Positions 18,241-28,538 of a stretch of 64,000 bases of DNA are shown piece after piece (the stretch's first letter is position 1; every line of letters begins with the position of its first letter). A program made the translations under genes and the position numbers. Source of the DNA: Dioscorea cayenensis subsp. rotundata (taxonomy: Eukaryota; Streptophyta; Magnoliopsida; Dioscoreales; Dioscoreaceae). Below the pieces are notes generated by a model. That model was not told the DNA's origin, did not search any database, and saw only the letters and a program-made list of their open reading frames with translations. Location of the stretch: NCBI RefSeq assembly GCF_009730915.1, contig NC_052471.1, positions 29,236,185-29,300,184 on the forward strand. The letters run 5' to 3'.

Positions 18241-18360
18241 TTTTCATGAACTCAATACGGTGAATTGAAGCATACATCCTTCTTCTTTGTATCGCGTCAT
18301 GGCACAAAAGGTTTCCATTGATTATGAACACCTTCATGGAATTTGAAAAAGCTACAAAGG

Positions 18361-19148
18361 TTATTGGTTGTTACTTACTATAAAAGATGAGAAGATGAAG
18401 AACCTTAAAAAGCTTTCCCCACGGCCTCTACAAGATGGAGAATAAAAAATAAGATAATGACGAACATAAGAAAGCTCTTTTCCGGGCCTCAAGAAGGTGT
18501 AGAATAACAACGAGGACAATGAAGAATCGAAGGAGAACAAGAAAATGGGAAACTTCAGCAACAAGATGAAGAAGAAGAAGAAGAAGAAGAAAATAAATAA
18601 ATTGAAAAAGTTATGACATTGTACACTACCTTTGGATTTGATTTTAACTTTTCTCCAAAACTGGATGTGACATGGAGGGAAAAATTCCTCCAATGTTTGC
18701 TTTTGAGACAAGGGCAAGCTTAACATTTCACATCCAATTAACTGACGGCTATGACAACAAGGACTGAAAAGAAATGGAAACAATAAAGGAGGGATTTTTT
18801 TTAAAATGGAAAAGTCTAGTTGACTGAACATGAAGAATGAAACTTCCCATGGATTAAAAATAATTTTCCCTTTTTTTCATTTTATGTTCAATGTGTGACA
18901 TTTTTACCATCTCTCCCAAATCTAATAGATGGTGAGATATCTACGTTTTATATTTATATTTGGTTCAAAATAGTTAACAATATCAAAGTTAGAGATAAAA
19001 AAACTATTAGAGATAACCATATTTTTAGTATTAGTCTAATTTTAAAATAAAATTTATTGTTGTATTATAGTATAAATATAGCACAATTTTAATTTTTTGT
19101 AGTTATAAGAGAAATGACAACAATAGTATTGAAAAGTTATATGATTAA
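18361..19148. other. Intergenic DNA, nothing recognised
   Basis: A 156-codon minus-strand open frame (18361-18831) is present, but its product is poly-Phe/Leu/Ser with a long Phe run from a GAA-repeat at about 18570-18592, and it resembles no protein family. The rest is AT-rich. Confidence 0.55.
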
Positions 19149-20846
19149 GGGCTTGTTTGATATCGCATGTTTGGTTCATAGATGAATTATGCAAAGTAAA
19201 TGGTCTCGTTGTAATCACTTTCCCTTTGGAGAGAAAAAGTGGTTCAAACTTTAGGGTGCATGAAAAAGATTACATGCTAAACTGTGAAAGTGTGCAAAGA
19301 ATAAAATTCTCACATTACCCCTCTTTTTTTTTATAAAAGATAATCTCTCCTTTTTTTTTCCTTTATTCTTTTCCAAAACTCCAGCCCAAAATTTCTATCT
19401 TCCTCTTTTTTGAGTTTGGATTATAATTCTTTAATAATACATTAATCTAGTTAAGGTATAACTGTTTTTTATTGTTATTGTTAGTTCCTCCAGTGTGGTT
19501 TGTGGGTATTAAGTAATAATTAAGCACTCATAGAAGTCTCACACAAACCAATAAAGAAAGAGCACACAAACAAACACAAGGAGACACACAACATTGGTAA
19601 CCTAGTTCGGCGTCCACTCGCCTACGTCTGGGGGGCCAAGCCCGGAGATAAACAATCCACTAAAAGAGGTAAAAATAGATGAGTACAAACACTTGTCACT
19701 CACACTCTCAACAATAAAGATCACTACCCTCTCTAGATTGTCTGGTGCTCACACACTCTCCTCAAAGAGTCACCCAAGAGTCACACTTACAATCTACGAG
19801 CAAAGTAGCTTATATAGACGCCTCAACGCCCCAAATATAGCACATACCTCTTTTAGATTCTCCGCGGCTACTAATTTAAAAACCTGTCGAAATTAGCTGT
19901 TGCAACTCCTATTGTAACATGAATTGCAACATGGCCCCTCGATCGCGACTTGACCGAGTTCCGGTTACGTTGCGGACGACCTCAAGACTCATCAACCTCC
20001 CGGTCATGCTTAGTCCGAGTCGATGCAGCCAAATCTCCCGATCCCGACTGCCGGCAACTAGCCTACCTCCTCAGTTCCTCATCACGCAGTCCCCTCGCAA
20101 GGGGCGCACGTCCTTATGCGTCTTCACGAAACTTGCCAAACTTAGTCTTCAATCTTCCAAGTTTGGTCTTCAAAGATTCTCCAAACTTGATCTTCAATTC
20201 ACCCAAGTTTGGTCCTCAAATCTTGTCTTCAATAGATCTTCAATCAATCAATTCAATCATCAAGGATTCTTCAAATCATATCTCCTTCATTCACACCATG
20301 AATAGATCTTTCTTTAATTAAGCTCCACCATATTTAATCTTCAATCATATCTCTCTAAGTATGGTCTTGATATGATCTTGTCTTCATGTTTCCAAGAATA
20401 ATTCCACCAAGATCTTCAAGATAGCTTCACCATGATCTTCAAGATAATTGGCCCCATGTTGTAGACATACTAAAAATAGCTCCACCAAGATCTTCAAGAT
20501 GTTTGCCTTGCACTCCAAGTCATCTTGCCATGTCACCATGCTTGCCACATCATCAATTATGCTTTGTCACCTTGGTTGCCACGTCACTTGGTCTAGGTGT
20601 CAAATCATGCCAATAAATAGTGCGGTTGCACTAACAGTTATGGCAAGCTTTTTGAGTCTATACGCACTTGTAATTGTTTTATTCATTTTTTTAACATCAT
20701 GAACAATTTAAAAACATAGATCAAATTTACGGTTGAATTAACTTAACACGTATTTTAATTCCAATTTTCATAAGATAACAAACATTATAATCTTACCCTA
20801 TAGAGAAAGTGATTGTAGTGAAACTGCAAAAGCACCAAACATCCTT
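19149..20846. mobile_element. Tourist-like (PIF/Harbinger) MITE interrupted by a solo LTR
   Basis: The left end reads GGGCTTGTTTGATATCGC and is preceded by TAA (19146-19148). The right end, read inverted, is AAGGATGTTTGGTGCTTTTG and is followed by TAA (20847-20849). Inverted similarity continues inside: GTTGTAATCACTTTCCCTTT on the left against CTACAATCACTTTCTCTATA read inverted on the right. The 3-bp TAA target duplication and the GTTTGG-type ends fit Tourist/Harbinger MITEs. Removing the nested 1,158-bp LTR and one copy of its 5-bp duplication leaves about 535 bp with no coding capacity. Confidence 0.75.
19479..20636. mobile_element. Solo LTR (1,158 bp) with 5-bp target duplication
   Basis: The sequence starts TGTTAGTTCC and ends GTTGCACTAACA, so it has the TG...CA form with the inverted TGTTAG/CTAACA tip typical of LTR retrotransposons. 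It is flanked by GTTAT at 19474-19478 and 20637-20641. There is no internal domain or second LTR, so this is a solo LTR left by LTR-LTR recombination. It contains the motif GGTAACCTAGTTCGGCGTCC seen in many plant LTRs, and is more GC-rich than its surroundings. Two overlapping open frames of 123-128 codons inside are not homologous to known proteins. Confidence 0.88.
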
Positions 20847-20849
20847 TAA

Positions 20850-21168
20850 GTGTTTATTATAGTATAAGAGTATGAGTGATGCTATATTTATATACTAGGT
20901 TACCCATGTAAATTTTGAAAATAGTGCATCATTATTTCTTCTATAAACTTCAAATTCAAACTTTATAAATTCTTAAAGTTTAAAAATTATAAAACATTAT
21001 ATATAACACCCTATTTAAAACCTAAAATCTTAAATCCAAATACTATAAAACCATATACCCAAATTTTTAAAAACCTAAGCCCTAAATACTAAGCACTAAA
21101 TCCTAAGCCCTAAACTGTAAACCGTTACAGAGCTTTGGGATTTACAATTTAAAGTTTAGGGAGGGGTT
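20850..21168. repeat. Spacer with degenerate telomere-like CCTAAA repeats
   Basis: Between the Tourist-like MITE and the Pack-MULE, positions about 21003-21115 repeat CCTAAAATCTTAAATCC, AACCTAAGCCCTAAA, CACTAAATCCTAAGCCCTAAA and similar. They resemble scattered plant telomere repeats (CCCTAAA) with many substitutions. No gene seen. Confidence 0.45.
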
Positions 21169-21861
21169 TTTGGTTACAGTTTTTTACTTGCATACCCCTG
21201 TAAAATCATGAATTTGCTTAAATACTCTCATAAAAATAACATTTGCTTCTATACCATTACAAATCAATTATATTTGTTTTTAGGCCCCTATAATTAAGTT
21301 GACTCTTAATGGTCTTAAATCAATTGATGGAATAAGGGTAAATTATCAAAATGGGTTTGCTTATATACCCCTCTAAATTTTTTTTCTTATTTTAAAGACA
21401 TTACTCATTTCATTCAACAAATGACCATTATAGGTTTGTTAATATACCCATCAAATTTTTTTTATTATATTTTATAGACTTTAAATTATTTAAATTATAG
21501 ATAACGAATGTAATTTTTTTATATACGCTTTAATAATTTTTAAAAATTATTAAAAATCATGAGTTTTTGAGTAAATTCATATTTTTAAGGTTTTAACAAA
21601 CATCTCTAAAAATTTTACATTATCACATGCTCTTTACAAATATAGCATAAAAATAGGTAAAAATTACAACATGTACCAATATATAACAAATAATTTCATA
21701 CACCTACTTAAAATATAATCACATATGAAATTTATAAGAAAGAAATCCAATAATTTTTTTTGAACATCCATCCAATATCAAGTTTTTTACTATCTAGTTC
21801 TCTAAAGGATATCAAACTTTTTGAACAAACAAATTCCCATAAAATTCTTTAAAACAAATTA

Positions 21862-23235
21862 CATCCAATATCCGATAGTGTGGTGGAGGATCCAATTAGT
21901 ACAGTAGTCATTGGTGTTTGGCCCGCCGACAATGAACATCATTGGGAGGTTCTCCGAGTAAGCTCCAACGACGGCGTTGATCACACTGAGACCTCTGACG
22001 GTAAAGGTAACGGCACATGCGCAGATGTCACGGCGTCGGGCGTTACCGGCATTGAGATGGTCCAGTAAGGTTAGGTTAAAACCTCTGAGCAGTGGCAAAA
22101 CTAGATACAAAATTAAGGGGTACTGAATTCAAATTTTTAAAAAAATACATAATTAAATTTTGAATAATTCTATTAATTCAAACTTGAGATTATAATAATA
22201 ATCTATATAAAATATACATACATCTAAAAATTTTGGGTTAAATGTAAAAAAAATATTATATCTACATAATTAACAATTAATTCAACATACAAGTAACAAA
22301 TAATGTAATTAAAAAATAACTTAATGCAAATTCATAATCTAATTTAATTAGTAATCTAATGAACAATCAAAATTTTCACAACAATTAATAAAATAATATT
22401 TAACAAATTTTTATCATAATTTGCACAATAAATTCTTCATAAAAACTTTTCATAACAAATAACAAAACAAATATTTAACAAATATATAAAAAATTCATAA
22501 AAAATAATAAAACAATCAATGAATCAAATTAAATTAGATAAAAAAATAAGATAAGTCTCACATAAAACATAAAATTGGAAGAGATTGAGCGAATAGAAAA
22601 AACTCACCAATCGACTCAACCAACAAATGATCTAGAGTTAAATTTTAATGTTGTACCATGCTTTTGACTTATAAGAAAGAGTGATTGCATTTGAACTTGA
22701 GAGATAAAGATTACATCTTTCTCAGAGATTTTTGAGATATTGGTTGCATTTTTTAAAAATTTTTTATTTTATTTATTATAATATTATTTTTTACATTAAT
22801 ATTCTTAAAAAAGTTGATAATTTTAATTTGATAAATTCAATAAAAAAATATTTAAAATTTAAAATTTAAAATTGATATAGGTTTCACTACCCATATTATG
22901 TTATTATTTATTTTTATCACTGAACATCGATTTTTATTTAATATAATAATTTTGTAATTTTTATTTAATTTATCTTAAATAGCATGGGTTAGAATTTAAA
23001 AATAAATAAACAAAGAGATAACTATACATATATGAATTATAATTGCTAATATTTTTATATTATATATATATAATATATAAACATTTTCATGGGGGCAAGG
23101 GGGTGCTCAAGCACACCCTTGCCCCCCTCTCCTTCCGCCTATGCCTCCGAGGATGGTATAGATGCCTCTGACGCCGATTTGAAAGAACCGGAGAGTAAGA
23201 TGGCGTGGCTTGAAAGGATTGGTGAGAAGGAAACC
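21862..23235 (-). pseudogene. Captured N-terminal fragment of pyruvate decarboxylase, split by an insertion
   Basis: Minus-strand translation gives IGVRGIYTI (about 23190-23152) and, beyond the insertion, FNLTLLDHLNAGNA, VTFTVRGLSVINAVVGAYSE, NLPMMFIVGGPNTNDY and ILHHTIG (22075-21870). These match the thiamine-diphosphate-binding N-terminal domain of plant pyruvate decarboxylases (FNLTLLDHL, AGYAADGYAR, ACVVTFTVGGLSVLNAIAGAYSENLP, GGPNSNDYGT, HHTIG). After HHTIG the similarity stops, consistent with the end of the captured piece. About 20 residues between DHL and VTFTV are shortened (the LIAEPGLN..CCNELNAGYAADGYARS region is partly missing). An in-frame stop lies upstream near 23250. The fragment cannot encode an enzyme. 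Confidence 0.85.
22090..23143. mobile_element. hAT-like non-autonomous element (1,054 bp) inside the captured gene
   Basis: Flanked by CCTCTGAG (22082-22089) and CCTCCGAG (23144-23151), an 8-bp duplication with one mismatch, as for hAT elements. The tips are CAGTGGCAAAACTAG on the left and, read inverted, CATAGGCGGAAGGAG on the right, the degenerate 'CAGTGGCGGA' tip common in plant hAT-like elements. The interior is AT-rich and non-coding. Just inside the right end is a palindrome, GGGGGTGCTCAAGCACACCC. Removing the element restores the pyruvate decarboxylase reading frame across the junction apart from the duplicated 8 bp, which confirms the insertion. Confidence 0.8.
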
Positions 23236-23502
23236 TCAAAAGATGGCGGCTGAGTGGTTGAGAAGTTTGAGAATTTTTCTCAGATAGCTTAGGTTGGATG
23301 ATGTTAATGGTAATTGGGTAATTTTGCTAAGTTGGATTAAGTGGGAACTATGGTTAATTCCATAAATCTAACGGTGGCTAACGGTATAAGTAAAAAAAAA
23401 GTTAGTTTTAGGAGCGTATGTAAGCAAATAGTATTTTTATAAAAGTATTTAAGTAATTTCATACTTTTGCAGGAGTATGCAAGCAATTTTCCCTTTGGTT
23501 TA

Positions 23503-26500
23503 TCGCTTATGATTAAAGTTTAGATTTATGGTTTAAATGATAAAAATAACTTAGGGCCCGTTTGGATTGTAGAATAGGAATAAGATTTGGGAATGAAAAA
23601 AAAACATAGGAATGAGAAATAGGGGGAAAGGAGATGATAATGAAGAAGATGTTTACTTGGAGGGAATGTGAATTAGGAAAAAAAAACAAGTAAAAGATAG
23701 TATGAAACTTACATTTATGAATCTTTTATGTAAATAAGATCATCTTTTATAACATAATGAATTGTGTTTAATAATAAAAATTTAACATTATTTATTATTA
23801 AATATTTAGAATATAATTATTTACTTTAATTTATTATAGTTAAACATTTAAACTTAACATAATTAATTCACATATTTAATTATAATAATTACGAATAATA
23901 ATAGTTAAAAAATAATGATATTTAAATTATTTTATCTTGTTCATCAATATGCAAATATGCTGTTATAATTTAAATTATTATATTAATTATTTAAAGTAAT
24001 AATTTAAAAACCCTATTTTATAAAAATATTATTATTTTTATACCTATTATTAAAGATAAAATGAAAAACCACCAGAAAAGAAAGGATTCTACTATATTGA
24101 AAATTAAGTTAAAAAAAAAAACCCCAACATGGCAGCATGATTAATAGTGTTCTCACACACCACCAACTCCAAATGTGTTACTATTATCTTTCAAAATTAT
24201 AACTTTAGGAAATCTTTAAATTAAGTGTTTTAGTTATATGAAGAAATTAATGATAAAGAATATTTATAAAACTATAATGCCTAAAAATATATAATCAAAT
24301 CTTTTTATATTAAGATTGTATGAAAATATTCAGTAATATTAAATCAAATCTTTTTAAATAAAAATATCTAAGAATAATATGTGATATCTATGACATATTA
24401 GAATCCCACATAAGCTTCATTTGTATTAATATTGTTTTTACAAAATACAAATACAAAGATTTGAATATAATTAAATGCATAAGATAAAAGCTAAGATGTG
24501 AAGCAACCTTATCCTTATAACTGAATGTAGAATCCTTATTTTTATCAAATACAAAATTTCAAATGACTAATCCTAATAATATCAACAATTCAGATAAATA
24601 TCTCTATAATAAATTAAATAATTTAGGTTTTTTTGTTTTTTTGTGTTTTTTTTTTTTTTTGACATAAGTTAAAATAATTGATGGGTTACATATATGACCC
24701 ACAACTTTTGTTTAATAAATTAATTTGGTTAAGTCACAACTCTCAACCATCATTCAAGTGGTCAAAACAATATCTTTAAATAGAAATAAAATAGAGTTTA
24801 GGATATAAATATTTAGAAAGTGATTTAATAAAAAAAGAATGAATAAAGTTATATGAAAACATTAAACTGGACACAATTAATATTAAATAAATAAGACATG
24901 GGTCACATTCTGAAAAAGCCGGCAGAAGGTGGAAGGGCGGTGATTAAAACATTAAAAATTAAAGTTAGTACTTTGCCTTTTTTGAAACTTATAAAAAACA
25001 AATATATTTGCTTTTCTTCCATTTTTTTTATTTTTGTGGAAGTTTAATAGATTCCTTTTCATTAAAGAAATTATAATTAAAAATAAGATGCAAACTTTAT
25101 GGTGATGCTTATAACGTCTGTGCTGGAATCATTATGCTGTTATTTCTCTATTTTTAATGGAATAAATTAGATTTTTTTTCTTTCTTTTTTTGGTTGGTTG
25201 ATAGATGTTTGTTGGAAAGCCATTTTTTGTTTTTAAAAATTTAATTTAAATGTCCGTCCGGTTTGATTGGTCTTTTAATTCTTTTTCAAGATTGAGGATT
25301 GAATCTTGTAACCTATCCATATTTATTAAAATAATAATAATAATTGATAATATTTTAAAAAAAATTTCAAATTTCACTTATTCAATTTTGTCCCGCCTTC
25401 GAAAGAGTTTTTTCTTTTTCTGATAACGTACTTTTTATGTTCTTTTATCATATGTTGACGGAAATGTTTAACACATAATATAATTGAAAATACTTTAAAA
25501 ATCTCTTCGAGTTTCACTTATACACACAGTTTGTCTCGCCTTCTCAAGAAATCCCTTCTTTTTTGACAGCGTACCTTTCTATCTTTTTATCATACGTTGA
25601 CCGGAAATGTTTCTCAACTTTTTAAATGGAAACCCATAATATTAATATTAAGTTGAAAGATCCCAAAAATTGAGAATTGAGTCTTGTAACTTATCCATAT
25701 TTATTAATAATAATAATAATAACTAAAAATAATTCAAAAATCTCTCAAAGTTTCACTTATTCACCGTTTGTCCCACTCTGAAGGAGCCTCTCTTTTTTAT
25801 TACAGCTTGTTTTTTTTTTTGTCTTTTTATCATGTATTGACGAAAATGCTTCTTAATTTTTTAAACAGAAACACATAATATTAAGTAGAAATGTCAAATA
25901 TTAAATGGAAAAGTCAAATATTAAACAAAAAAGGGTATTATATGTTAAGTAAAAACTTATGTAGTTACACGAAAATACAAAATGTTAAACGAAAACTATA
26001 CATTGTTATAAAATATAATAAACGGATGAAATGAGCTGCATTAACTGAAAAATAAACTATCAAAAATAAGATGGATTGTTGGCAAATTCAAATGTCAAAG
26101 AGATATCTAGGATGTTTTGAAACTTTGAGAGATTTATAATTCATTTTTTCTAATAATAATAATAATAATTAATGTTACATTAATATTAATTATATGTATA
26201 TAAAAAGGCCTAATATCCTACATATATCCATATACGGATGTCTTTTGAAACGTTAAATGAACATCCAATGCCCCTACACAAAAAAATAATAATAAAATAA
26301 AATAAAATTAAATAAAAATAAATAAATAAATTTAAAAAAAGAAAAGAAAAAAAAAACACCCCACAATGCCCACACCAACCCACTCTCTTTCATGCTTTTC
26401 CTAATTGGGTGGGGATGATGAAGGTTAGTTAAGTTTGGAAATTTTTTTTTTTTTTTGAAAAAAAGGATTGAAGATAAAGGCGACATGTTGTTGTGAAAAA

Positions 26501-26690
26501 ACAAATAATAAAATAACAAAATAATAATAAATAAATAAATCAATAAAAAAATTTAAAAAAAAAGTGTGATGATGGCCTTACGTGTGGCCACGGAAAGCAT
26601 GAGCTTCTTTCCCTCTTGCCAGGCAACAATTATTAATATCATTACTACCATCCAAACTAGTCCTAAGTCCTAACCATTCATGCATTATTG
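23503..26690. other. AT-rich intergenic DNA with imperfect repeats
   Basis: About 3.2 kb without a supportable gene. At 23550-23565 the sequence TTAGGGCCCGTTTGGATT looks like one end of a Tourist/Harbinger-type MITE, but I could not find the matching inverted end. At about 25300-25900 a roughly 150-240 bp unit occurs three times. From about 26280 to 26560 there are long A- and T-rich low-complexity runs. Confidence 0.6.
25300..25890. repeat. Three imperfect direct repeats
   Basis: Each unit contains, in order, TTTCACTTATTCA-like (25370, 25513, 25749), TTTGTCCCGCCTT-like, TCTTTTTTGACAGCGTACC-like, CTTTTTATCATACGTTGAC-like and GAAATGTTTCTCAACTTTTT-like segments. The first and third are also preceded by TTGAATCTTGTAACCTATCC / TTGAGTCTTGTAACTTATCC and ATATTTATTAATAATAATAA. 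The copies differ in length and carry many substitutions, so this is an old tandem duplication or a degenerate repeat family. Confidence 0.55.
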
Positions 26691-26771
26691 AAGACTGAGT
26701 TGGCAAAAATTGTTTTCTGATTGCCCTTGCTCCCTCTTGCCTTGACGGTGTCTGGCGTTCGGATTTTTGTC

Positions 26772-28500
26772 ATGGCCCCGGCGGGGCCAGCAAAAACCCC
26801 CCTCCCACCCCTCAAACCAAATCATAACCCGGGTGTCTCCTGGGCTAAGGTGGTCTCTTCTGGGGCCAAGCCTGAACCCTTCGAGATCCCTCCTCACCTG
26901 CAAAAGAAGCATTTCGACAAACTCAAACTCCATTCTACCTCAGCTGTTACCATAAGCAATGACTTATGGCTTCAAGCCAGAGACAGCATGCAAACCTCAA
27001 TCTATGCTAAATTTTTGGGCAAATCTCTGTCCCTTGAGCAGGCCAAGTTGGCCATGGAGGATGCGTGGCGTGGTCTTGGCAATTTCTCGGTAGCTGATCT
27101 TCCAAACGGGTTCTACTTCATTCGTTGTGAAACATAAGAGATGCTGAATCGTCTTCTTGGTGACGGTCCCTGGACTGTTGTAGGTCGCATATTACAGCTT
27201 TCTCCATGGTCGGAGACCTTTCAACCTGCTTTTGAAAAGCTTGACCTGGCGGCAATCTGGATCCAGATCCATCATCTCCCCATTGAACTGTGGGGAGGAG
27301 ACATCCTGGAATCGGTTGCCTCTCAATTTGGTAGTCCTCAAAGTTGATACTCATACCTTAGATCGTTCCAGAGCTAAGTTCGCTAGGGTATGCGTGGAGC
27401 TGGACCTCAGCCAACCACTTCAACAAGGAACCTGGGTCAAATACGGGGAGTTCTCTGTTTTCATCTTAGTTCTCTATGAAAAACTTCCTGTTTATTGTTT
27501 CAGGTGCGGCATGGTTGGGCATGGCGATACTCTTTGTCCCACTCGCAGCAATCCCTGTCATTCTGTGCCTCATGTGCCCTCGGAGCTACCCTCCGAGCCG
27601 GTGCTAGAGGACAAGGGAATGCATGTGGATGTGGCTGAGGGCGAGCAAGATGACATCGCTGCTGATATCCCAATCATGGTGCCCTCGGAAACAGACAATG
27701 AATTTGGGCCTTGGTTGAAGCCCAAGGGTCGTCGTCTCTCAAATCGGAACAGATCCGGTGGTAGAGGTGGTGGCCGGGGCGGTGGCCATAATCACAACGA
27801 TAACCGGAACCCTACCGCTCAGTCGTCCACTGGGGACGATGAACAGGGATTTGACACGTGGCAACCTGATTCCTCATCTCGTGGACACTTGGCTTCCTCT
27901 TCTCGTGTGGACGTGACACGTGGAGTACATGCTGGTAGAGGAGGGCATTCTCGTCTTTCCTCGAGATCCCTTGTCCCTCCACTACCTAATCCCAAGGTCC
28001 TCGGGGCCAACAACGCTCTTGCACTCCCTGACGCCTCTTGCTGTCCCAAGGAGCCCCCATCAGTCACCTTTTCAGCTTCCCTAGGCTTGGAGAAGCATGC
28101 TGCTACAGCGCCGCCCACTCGAGCAAACACACTTCATGACATGATGGAAAGTCGCCCGTTGGGCACCCCTAAACCAAAGCTTCTGACTCTCCCTTCAAGC
28201 AAGCAACATTCTGACGAACCTCTCCTTATCTCCTCGATTCCGTCACCTGCCCATGTGCCTGATCCAAACCCTGGGGATAGGCACCTGGTCCTTGTTGACA
28301 AGGTGGTGCAGATGATCTCATCGGAGGAGAACCCTGCGGTTGATATGGAGGAACTCGCATCGGATGACTCTGAAACCTTTCATGATCCAGATGATGACAT
28401 GATCTTAGCACAGTTTCAACCTGATGCCAAATTGAAGGCTCTCGCCCGCAGAGAGACGGAGAAAAACGGCTCAAGAACCAAAAAAGGGAGGAAAACCTAG
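26772..28500 (+). pseudogene. LINE ORF1 (nucleic-acid-binding, zinc knuckle), broken
   Basis: Starts MAPAGPAKTPLPP. It contains the DUF4283-type region of plant LINE ORF1/Gag-like proteins (YAKFLGKSLSLEQAKLAMEDAW, GPWTVVGRILQLSPW, IWIQIHHLPIELW), then CFRCGMVGHGDTLC, a CX2CX4HX4C zinc knuckle at about 27500-27541. A long Gly/Arg and acidic, disordered C-terminal half ends at TAG 28498. An in-frame TAA at 27135 and a frameshift around 27332-27345 disable it. Such proteins bind the element RNA and form ribonucleoprotein particles. Confidence 0.85.
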
Positions 28501-28538
28501 CCTTGTTTTTTCCTTTTCAAACTCTTTCTTTGTTTCTT

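Larger units (their letters stand above)
21178..23493. mobile_element. Pack-MULE-like element carrying a pyruvate decarboxylase fragment
   Basis: Long terminal inverted repeats of about 130 bp. The left arm has TTACTTGCATACCCCTGTAA, ATGAATTTGCTTAAATAC and TAAAAATAACATTTGCTT. The right arm, read inverted, has GGGAAAATTGCTTGCATACT, ATGAAATTACTTAAATAC and TAAAAATACTATTTGCTT. The flanks are TTTGGTTAC (21169-21177) and TTTGGTTTA (23494-23502), a 9-bp target duplication with 7 matches, as expected for Mutator-like elements. No transposase is present. Instead the interior carries a pyruvate decarboxylase fragment on the minus strand, which makes this a gene-capturing Pack-MULE. A hAT-like insertion of about 1 kb separates the captured gene into two parts. 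Confidence 0.8.

Noticed and set aside
18361..18831. 156-codon minus-strand open frame
   Set aside because: Phe/Leu/Ser-rich product containing a run of Phe from a GAA repeat, with no recognisable domain and no splice or promoter support.
19919..20321. Two overlapping open frames of 128 and 123 codons
   Set aside because: Both lie inside the solo LTR, overlap each other in different frames and lack similarity to known proteins.
23550..23570. TTAGGGCCCGTTTGGATT as a second Tourist-like MITE
   Set aside because: Only one end is visible. I could not find an inverted partner within the next 2 kb, so no element was called.
27819..28474. Minus-strand open frames of 103 and 82 codons
   Set aside because: Antisense to LINE ORF1; their length reflects its higher GC content.
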